Of a stretch of DNA of 64,000 bases, positions 59,158 to 64,000 are shown in pieces. The stretch spans positions 124,001 to 188,000 of the forward strand of contig NZ_JBQKGW010000004.1 of the NCBI RefSeq assembly GCF_052118625.1, written 5' to 3'. Position 1 is the stretch's first letter; each line of letters starts with the position of its first letter. The stretch comes from Porcincola sp945869225. Lineage in GTDB: Bacteria; Bacillota; Clostridia; Lachnospirales; Lachnospiraceae. Under the pieces are notes generated by a model, which worked only from the letters and a program-made list of their open reading frames with translations, had not been told where the DNA came from and did not search any database. The position numbers were made by a program, and so were the translations under genes.

Positions 59158-59613
59158 TCAGTTGATTTGAATTACGTGCTTTTTATCTTCAATCTGCTGC
59201 TGATCCTTCTTCGGAACCGTCAGACGAAGTACGCCATCCTTGAAGCTTGCATGTACATCATCTTCCGTCAGATCCTTACCGACGTAGAAGCTGCGGCATA
59301 CATTACCAGAATAACGCTCACGACGGATGAAGCGTCCGTTCTCATCCTTCTGATCGTTGTTCTCATCCTTCTTTGCTGCAATCGTCAGATAACCATCCTT
59401 CAACTCAACAGAAACATGATCCTTGTCGAATCCAGGCAGCTCCACTGCAACTTCATATTCCTTCTCGCCTTCCTTGACATCGGTCCTCATGAAGTTTGCG
59501 TTCACTCCGCCCATCTTCTCGTCAAACTTTCTTGCCTCTCTGCTCACCGGCCAGAATCCATCATCAAACCAGTCATCAAACAGATTATCATTAAAAATAC
59601 TCGGTACTAACAT
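59158..59613 (-). CDS. Hsp20/alpha-crystallin small heat shock protein
   Basis: 151-residue chaperone that holds unfolding proteins. The N-terminal aromatic segment DNLFDDWFDDGFWP is followed by the alpha-crystallin domain (about 40-140) with YEVAVELPGFDKDHVSVELKDGYL and the conserved AxKDGVLxLxVPK stretch (SFKDGVLRLTVPKK). GAGGGG precedes the ATG. A CIRCE element overlaps its promoter, so HrcA repression is expected, which is less common for small Hsps than for groEL or dnaK. Confidence 0.95.
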   Translation of the reverse strand: MLVPSIFNDNLFDDWFDDGFWPVSREARKFDEKMGGVNANFMRTDVKEGEKEYEVAVELPGFDKDHVSVELKDGYLTIAAKKDENNDQKDENGRFIRRERYSGNVCRSFYVGKDLTEDDVHASFKDGVLRLTVPKKDQQQIEDKKHVIQIN

Positions 59614-59734
59614 AAGGCACCCCTCTTTCCATTATGGCAGCCGCCCATTGATGAATGACAGCGCCCAGCTCACTGTTCCACGGAATCGGATGATCTGTTG
59701 TTCTTCCTTCATCTTCTTCCTTCGTTCTGACCAT

Positions 59735-59763
59735 GTTATAGCACCGGTTGTTAGCACTGTCAA
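59735..59763 (-). promoter_or_regulatory. Promoter of hsp20
   Basis: Minus strand: TTGACA (59763-59758), a 17-base spacer and TATAAC (59740-59735). The -35 box lies inside the CIRCE spacer. Confidence 0.82.
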
Positions 59764-59777
59764 TAGTTGAGTGCTAA
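59751..59777. promoter_or_regulatory. CIRCE element (HrcA operator)
   Basis: TTAGCACTG, 9 bases, GAGTGCTAA. It matches the CIRCE consensus (TTAGCACTC-N9-GAGTGCTAA) at 17 of 18 arm positions and overlaps the hsp20 promoter. Confidence 0.93.
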
Positions 59778-59815
59778 TTTTCTTACAATTTTCTCTGTCC
59801 CGCATGACCCAACAA

Positions 59816-59841
59816 ACGATTCATCAAAACGATTCATCAAA
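59816..59841. repeat. Perfect 13-bp tandem duplication
   Basis: ACGATTCATCAAA occurs twice in direct succession between the CIRCE element and the tRNA promoter. No function is evident. Confidence 0.6.
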
Positions 59842-59868
59842 CCATTGTCTGTCTGGTCGATTTGCCCC

Positions 59869-59897
59869 TTGCCACATGGAGTCTGAACCGCTATAAT
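59869..59897 (+). promoter_or_regulatory. Promoter of the tRNA-Arg gene
   Basis: TTGCCA (59869-59874), a 17-base spacer and TATAAT (59892-59897), about 48 bases before the mature tRNA end. Confidence 0.75.
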
Positions 59898-59945
59898 AAG
59901 AAAATGCTTACAGGCTTCTAAAGCCTGATGCATCATAACAAGCAC

Positions 59946-60022
59946 GTCTGCGTAGCTCAGCTGGATAGAGCGACCGCCTCCTAAGCGGTAGGTCAGAGGT
60001 TCAAATCCTCCCGTGGACGCCA
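59946..60022 (+). tRNA. tRNA-Arg, anticodon CCT
   Basis: A 77-base cloverleaf. The acceptor stem is GTCTGCG with CGTGGAC (two G-U pairs), the D arm GCTC/GAGC, the anticodon stem ACCGC/GCGGT with loop CTCCTAA (anticodon CCT, codon AGG), the T loop TTCAAAT, discriminator G, and an encoded CCA end. Confidence 0.96.
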
Positions 60023-60031
60023 GATAACAGT

Positions 60032-60069
60032 CCGGAAACCCGCTTAAATATTGGGTTTCCGGTTTTTTT
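60032..60069 (+). terminator. Intrinsic terminator of the tRNA-Arg gene
   Basis: Perfect 10-bp stem CCGGAAACCC (60032-60041) with GGGTTTCCGG (60053-60062) and seven T. Confidence 0.95.
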
Positions 60070-60169
60070 CTCCAGCACGTCTTCTTGAATCCAACCTTTT
60101 TGTATAACGTCCGGCCAAAGCCAGGCTGCTCCGCGTACCATTGGACAACATCCCCTGGCTGACCATGCC

Positions 60170-60198
60170 TTGACTGAATATCGCCGATCGGCTATCAT
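60170..60198 (+). promoter_or_regulatory. Promoter of the hipBA-like operon
   Basis: TTGACT (60170-60175), a 17-base spacer, TATCAT (60193-60198). The first operator repeat fills the spacer exactly. A second -10-like TATAAT lies at 60233-60238, just after repeat 2. Confidence 0.7.
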
Positions 60199-60314
60199 TA
60201 TATCCCTACAACGCGTAGTATCGCCGATCGGCTATAATCTATCCCTGCAGCGTTCAGTATCGCCGATCGGCTATATCAAAGGACAGTATCCGAATCATAT
60301 CGTCGTTCGGCGAT
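60179..60314. repeat. Four operator repeats upstream of hipB
   Basis: TATCGCCGATCGGCTAT occurs at 60179-60195, 60219-60235 and 60258-60274, identical in all three, and a diverged copy TATCGTCGTTCGGCGAT at 60298-60314. Start-to-start distances are 40, 39 and 40 bp. Each contains the palindrome GCCGATCGGC. The last ends 15 bases before the hipB start. Probably bound by the HipB-like protein. Confidence 0.85.
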
Positions 60315-60329
60315 CAACAAGGAGCGAAT

Positions 60330-60554
60330 ATGACAGATCAATCATTTCGAATAAAAGATGTGGCAGACTTTGGCAAGGCTGTGAAGAACCGGAGAAAAGA
60401 ACTCGGATACACACAGAAGGATCTCTCTGAGATAACCGGAATTAGTGCCAGCTTTCTCTCAGACCTTGAAAACGGCAAGGCAACTGTTGAACTGGGGAAG
60501 GTTCTGATGGTTGTCAGCTTGCTTGGACTGAACATCTATTGTTCGAAGAGGTGA
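60330..60554 (+). CDS. HipB-like antitoxin, XRE family DNA-binding protein
   Basis: 74-residue protein with a Cro/C1-type helix-turn-helix (KNRRKELGYTQKDLSEITG then SASFLSDLENGKATVELGKV), followed by a short hydrophobic end. In HipBA systems HipB represses the operon and neutralises HipA. AAGGAG precedes the ATG. The stop is 5 bases before the HipA-like start. The four repeats upstream are its likely operators. Codon use is more AT-rich than in flanking genes. Confidence 0.88.
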   Translation: MTDQSFRIKDVADFGKAVKNRRKELGYTQKDLSEITGISASFLSDLENGKATVELGKVLMVVSLLGLNIYCSKR

Positions 60555-60559
60555 CCCTT

Positions 60560-61831
60560 ATGAAAGATTTGCATATATCTATTGAAAAAAACGGGGAGCA
60601 GACGAAGGTTGGCACCATTCAAGGCGATGGAATTTCCGATGCTGTATTTCGTTATGACAGAGCATGGCTTGATCGGGAAGACGCGATTCCAGTATCGCTC
60701 AGCCTGCCGCTTCAGGAAGAAGCATTTTCTTCAAAAAAAACAAAAACTTTCTTTGAAGGCTTGCTGCCTGAGGGGTTCACAAAAAGATCTGTCGCAAAAT
60801 GGATGCACGCGGATGATCAAGATTATCTGACAATGCTTTCCGGTCTGGGACAGGAATGTCTGGGTGCCATCCAGGTGATGGAAGGAAATTCAAAACCTCC
60901 CAAGGCCAGATATACCAGAATGACAGAACAACAGTTGCGGGAATTTGCAGCGGAGGGGGCGATCAAATCAGCTGAGCTCGTAACGGCACTGCATCTTTCC
61001 CTTGCCGGCGCCTCAGGAAAGACAGGCTTGTATTTTGACGCTGACAATCAGTGCTGGTACCTTCCTGAAGGCACAGCGCCCAGTACACACATCGTAAAAC
61101 AAAGCCATGTCCGGTTCAAGGATATTGTGACAAATGAACAGCTTTGCCTGACTACTGCAAAGAATCTCGGGATATCTGTTCCATCCAGCTTTGCAGTAAA
61201 TACTGAAGATGAAAATCTTCTGTTTGCAACGCCACGGTACGACCGGGTACTAACAGAAAAACACAGAGTGCTTGACGGCCTGCCGGTTCCACTCAGACTT
61301 CATCAGGAGGACATGGCACAGGCCCTGGGAATCCCCGCCGAAAACAAATATGAAATCGTGCCATCCGGCTACTGCGAAAAGATTTGCGGACTGCTTCGGG
61401 ATTTTTCAAGCAACCCGATCAGAGATATCCTTGATTTTTGGAACAGAATTATTTTTAACGATCTGATCGGAAATACAGACGGACACCTCAAGAATTTTTC
61501 ATTTCTGTATGATGAGAACCTTGCAGGATTACACCTTGCTCCGGCTTATGATATCGTAAGCACAACAATCTACCCCGGGCACACACGGACTCTGTCTATG
61601 TACATTGGTGACAGCAACGCCATTGACCAGATCCAGCGCAGTGATTTCATCGAAGGCGCCGGGCGGTCCGGGATCCGGTCAGCCGTCATCCTGAGGCAGC
61701 TTGACACGATGGCTGAACATTTCGAAAAAGCGATCAGTCAGGCAGCTGACACCCTTCAGGAAAAAGGATATAAAGATGCAGGTACGATCAAGGACAGGAT
61801 TCTGGAAACTTCCGGGTACAAATATTTATAA
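60560..61831 (+). CDS. HipA-like serine/threonine kinase toxin
   Basis: 423-residue HipA-family kinase. An N-terminal HipA_N region (about 1-100, with LPLQEEAF and GLLPEGF) is followed by the kinase fold: LAGASGKTGL (flexible loop of the glycine-rich kind), STHIVKQ (ATP lysine), NTDGHLKNFSF with the catalytic Asp at 307, and LAPAYDIVST with the metal-binding Asp. E. coli HipA phosphorylates glutamyl-tRNA synthetase; the target here is unknown. I chose the ATG at 60560 after AGAGGTG. All key residues appear intact, so it is probably active. Confidence 0.9.
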   Translation: MKDLHISIEKNGEQTKVGTIQGDGISDAVFRYDRAWLDREDAIPVSLSLPLQEEAFSSKKTKTFFEGLLPEGFTKRSVAKWMHADDQDYLTMLSGLGQECLGAIQVMEGNSKPPKARYTRMTEQQLREFAAEGAIKSAELVTALHLSLAGASGKTGLYFDADNQCWYLPEGTAPSTHIVKQSHVRFKDIVTNEQLCLTTAKNLGISVPSSFAVNTEDENLLFATPRYDRVLTEKHRVLDGLPVPLRLHQEDMAQALGIPAENKYEIVPSGYCEKICGLLRDFSSNPIRDILDFWNRIIFNDLIGNTDGHLKNFSFLYDENLAGLHLAPAYDIVSTTIYPGHTRTLSMYIGDSNAIDQIQRSDFIEGAGRSGIRSAVILRQLDTMAEHFEKAISQAADTLQEKGYKDAGTIKDRILETSGYKYL

Positions 61832-61840
61832 GGAGGCATA

Positions 61841-62782
61841 ATGATTATCAATACCGGAAGCCGCACCGACATTCCGGCCTTCTTTCATACCTGGTTTTAC
61901 AACCGGATCCGGGAAGGGTATGTCCTGGTGCGCAATCCCTATCAGCCCCAGCAGGTGACCCGCTATCTGCTCGATCCCGCAGTGGTCGACGTCCTGTCCT
62001 TCTGCTCCAAGAATCCTGCCCCGATGCTGCCCCGTATCCATGAACTGGACACCTTCCGGCAGCTCTGGCACGTGACAATCACCCCTTATGGCCGTGACAT
62101 CGAACCTTATGTCCCGACGAAGACCGAAGTTCTGAAAACCTTCCGGGCACTTTCCGAAGTTGTCGGGAAAGATGCCATCGTCTGGCGGTATGACCCGGTC
62201 TTTCTGTCGGAAAAATACAGTCTTTCGTTCCACAAGAAGGCCTTCCGGTCCATGGCAGCGTTTCTGAGAGGCACTACAGAGCAGTGTGTCGTGAGCTTCA
62301 TTGATCTTTATGAGAAGACGAAGAGGAACTTTCCTCAGGCCCGGACCGTTTCCAGCGCTCAGCAGGAGGAGCTCATCGATGCGTTCGACAGCATCGCGGC
62401 AGAAAACGGTATGCAGATTCATCTGTGCTGCGAGTCCTCTGCCTTGACTGCCGGACATCCTCATACAGACGCCCAGGGCTGTTTCTCCCAGGCCGTCATC
62501 GAAAAGGCGGCAGGCATCCATCTGTCCGTTCCGTCCCATTCGCCAGCCAGAAAGGCCTGCGCATGTCTCCTTGGCGGAGACATCGGGGCTTACAACACCT
62601 GCCTGCACGGCTGCCGCTACTGCTATGCAAACTACGACAGGGCAATTGTGGAAGCACATGCCGCGGCACATGACCCCGAATCGCCCTATCTCATCGGTCA
62701 TGCGATGGCAGGCGACATCATCAAGGACGCAGATCAAAAATCGTGGATCGACCGGCAGATGAACCTCTTTGATTTTCTGTAA
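61841..62782 (+). CDS. DUF1848 family protein, radical-SAM-like cysteine cluster
   Basis: The 313-residue protein matches the DUF1848 family: it begins INTGSRTDIPAFF, contains VTITPYGRDIEP and WRYDPVFLS, and ends with a CLHGCRYCYAN cluster near 255-265, which resembles an iron-sulfur binding CxxxCxxC. The reaction is unknown. AAGGAGG precedes the ATG, 9 bases after the hipA-like stop, so it is probably co-transcribed with the hipBA-like genes. GC content is back to the local level, so the three genes may not share one history. Confidence 0.85.
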   Translation: MIINTGSRTDIPAFFHTWFYNRIREGYVLVRNPYQPQQVTRYLLDPAVVDVLSFCSKNPAPMLPRIHELDTFRQLWHVTITPYGRDIEPYVPTKTEVLKTFRALSEVVGKDAIVWRYDPVFLSEKYSLSFHKKAFRSMAAFLRGTTEQCVVSFIDLYEKTKRNFPQARTVSSAQQEELIDAFDSIAAENGMQIHLCCESSALTAGHPHTDAQGCFSQAVIEKAAGIHLSVPSHSPARKACACLLGGDIGAYNTCLHGCRYCYANYDRAIVEAHAAAHDPESPYLIGHAMAGDIIKDADQKSWIDRQMNLFDFL

Positions 62783-62787
62783 AGCAC

Positions 62788-63768
62788 TCAGAGTGTCTTT
62801 CCATTCAGATAATCCGCTGAGATTACGAGATCTGTTATGCAGTCTTTTTTCTCAATGAGGGACAGCAGCATATCTACGGCCGCATGGCCGATCTCTTCCT
62901 CATGATTGTCGATGGTATCAATCCGCGGGACGACATAGTCCAGGATGCTGGTACCGTCAAAACCGGTCAGACCGTACTCCGTCCCGGCGCTGAGTCCGCA
63001 GCCGCGGAAGAATTTCATGAGCTCCAGCGCAAAGATATCCCCGGAACAGATGAATGCAGTTCCTCTTTCCGGCAAGAGAAGCGACTTACACCTGTCACTG
63101 TAGTCCTCGCATTCGATGACGTAATAATCTGAAAATCCGGCGTCCTTCACAGCTTCCAGAAATCCCGCTCGGCGCTCCTCGTGTACATAGAGATTCAATC
63201 CTCTTCTGGACAGAGGCGGGCATACGAATACAAGCCGTCTGTACGCTTTACGGATGGCTTTCTGCACAAGCTGGTAGACAGCCTTCCGATTGTCTACTCC
63301 TACAAATGGGAGTCCTCTCCCGACCCTGTTGTCCACCGTTACAATCGGCACCGGCGCCTTTTTCAGCATGTCTGCATAGGAGCCTTCCGCATTGACGGAA
63401 GACAGGATGATTCCGTCAACATGGTAATCCAGAAGCCGATTGACCTGCTGTTGCTCCAGCGCCGGATCCTGTCCGTGCAGCATAATGTTGACGCTATATC
63501 CATTGTTCCGGGAGCGCTCCTCGACGGCGTTCACAATCTGTGCAAAATGCTGGTTCATGACATTCAGAACCACAACTCCGATCGTATAGGTTCTCGACAT
63601 CGCCAGTCCGCGCGCAAGCAGATCCGGCCTGTAGCCATTCTCCTGTGCAGTCTGCCTGATTCTGGTTTTTGTGGCATCACTGATCCGCCCCGTACCATTC
63701 AGCGCACGGATCACCGTTGTTCTTGATACGCCGCAGATTCTCGCGATATCATTGATCGTCACGCCCAT
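62788..63768 (-). CDS. LacI family transcriptional regulator
   Basis: 326-residue regulator with the N-terminal helix-turn-helix TINDIARICGVSRTTVIRALNG, the hinge YRPDLLARGLAMSR, and a sugar-binding-like effector domain containing GLTGFDGTSIL. GAGAGGGG precedes the ATG. It lies 80 bases downstream of the end of an arabinofuranosidase-like gene and probably regulates that pentose-related locus outside the window. It converges on the DUF1848 gene, with 5 bases between stops. Confidence 0.92.
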   Translation of the reverse strand: MGVTINDIARICGVSRTTVIRALNGTGRISDATKTRIRQTAQENGYRPDLLARGLAMSRTYTIGVVVLNVMNQHFAQIVNAVEERSRNNGYSVNIMLHGQDPALEQQQVNRLLDYHVDGIILSSVNAEGSYADMLKKAPVPIVTVDNRVGRGLPFVGVDNRKAVYQLVQKAIRKAYRRLVFVCPPLSRRGLNLYVHEERRAGFLEAVKDAGFSDYYVIECEDYSDRCKSLLLPERGTAFICSGDIFALELMKFFRGCGLSAGTEYGLTGFDGTSILDYVVPRIDTIDNHEEEIGHAAVDMLLSLIEKKDCITDLVISADYLNGKTL

Positions 63769-63848
63769 ACTGTGCCCCTCTCGTTTTCCCTGTCGGATCC
63801 TTCTTTCAGCACCGCAGGGATTTTCTCGATTATAGCATGGAAAACCAC

Positions 63849-64000
63849 TCAGACCAGAGACACGCTGACCATTTCAAAGGAAAGCGGCTCCATCCTCACT
63901 GTCATCTTCCCATTTTTAAGCAGCACATTGTCACACGTATGCGGCACGACCTTATTATGATCAATACTGTTATTATCCTTCCTGTCCTTCGCACTGAGGA
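63849..64000 (-). CDS. C-terminal end of an arabinofuranosidase-like glycosidase (partial)
   Basis: The minus-strand frame is open from the window edge to TGA at 63851-63849, giving the last 49 residues. It includes LSAKDRKDNNSIDHNKVVPH and MTVRMEPLSFEMVSVSLV, which has the style of the C-terminal beta domain of alpha-L-arabinofuranosidases (GH51 type). The assignment is by resemblance of a short segment only. A LacI regulator follows, fitting a sugar locus that continues beyond the window. Confidence 0.5.
   Translation of the reverse strand, partial: LSAKDRKDNNSIDHNKVVPHTCDNVLLKNGKMTVRMEPLSFEMVSVSLV

Noticed and set aside
60179..60314. CRISPR array with 17-base repeats
   Set aside because: The repeats are short, palindromic, partly homologous in their spacers, and lie over a promoter; no cas genes are nearby.

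Overview
The window reads as a chromosomal segment of a GC-rich, strictly anaerobic Firmicute, most like a Lachnospiraceae-type gut clostridium. The reasons are: anaerobic ribonucleotide reductase (nrdD/nrdG) as the only ribonucleotide reductase seen, a clostridial-style Tad pilus locus, a T-box leader, a CIRCE heat-shock operator, strong AGGAGG ribosome sites, and sugar-oligomer uptake operons driven by LacI and AraC regulators. I see no phage, insertion sequence or CRISPR array. The only segment that looks recently acquired is the hipBA-like module after the tRNA-Arg gene.

Layout. 1-14.2 kb: a Tad/Flp pilus region. It holds a TadE/G-like protein whose start lies outside the window, a prepilin peptidase, TadE, an FHA protein, TadA, TadB and TadC, and later a second prepilin peptidase and TadZ. 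The block is interrupted by housekeeping genes (rhomboid protease, HIT hydrolase, SGNH esterase, nucleoside hydrolase) and a membrane-anchored beta-propeller protein. 14.2-23.4 kb: gpsA, a MATE exporter, aspS, nrdG, nrdD and a DUF1858/unknown pair. 23.5-29.6 kb: a LacI - GH13 - binding protein - two permeases operon for maltodextrin-type sugars, with two LacI-type operators at its promoter. 30-33.3 kb: a T-box leader, an uncharacterised gene and cstA. 33.4-43 kb: a xylo-oligosaccharide locus with two GH120 beta-xylosidase-like genes, a zinc dehydrogenase, two ABC permeases, a binding protein and a divergent AraC activator. 43-51.9 kb: a PsiE-like membrane protein, a ketopantoate reductase-like gene, sbcD, sbcC, a PrsW-type protease, a hidden 49-residue gene and a PucR-type regulator. 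52-59.6 kb: pyk, a NUDIX hydrolase, NCS2 and SSS transporters, a D-lactate dehydrogenase and Hsp20. 59.9-64 kb: tRNA-Arg, hipBA-like genes, a DUF1848 gene, a second LacI regulator and the end of an arabinofuranosidase-like gene.

The genes suggest an organism that imports plant and starch oligosaccharides intact, cleaves them inside the cell (the GH13 and GH120 proteins show no signal peptide), and ferments them through pyruvate kinase to D-lactate among other products.

The most notable non-coding observations are: (1) a 62-bp imperfect hairpin repeat, three copies without indels, each directly after the T-tract of a terminator and in the same orientation to the upstream gene; (2) a T-box leader in front of an unknown gene plus cstA; (3) four operator repeats at 39-40 bp spacing before hipB; (4) promoters followed at once by an intrinsic-terminator hairpin before both ldhA and the SSS transporter; and (5) a complete small transcription unit encoding a 49-residue protein. 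All functions are inferred from reading the sequence; no database search was run.
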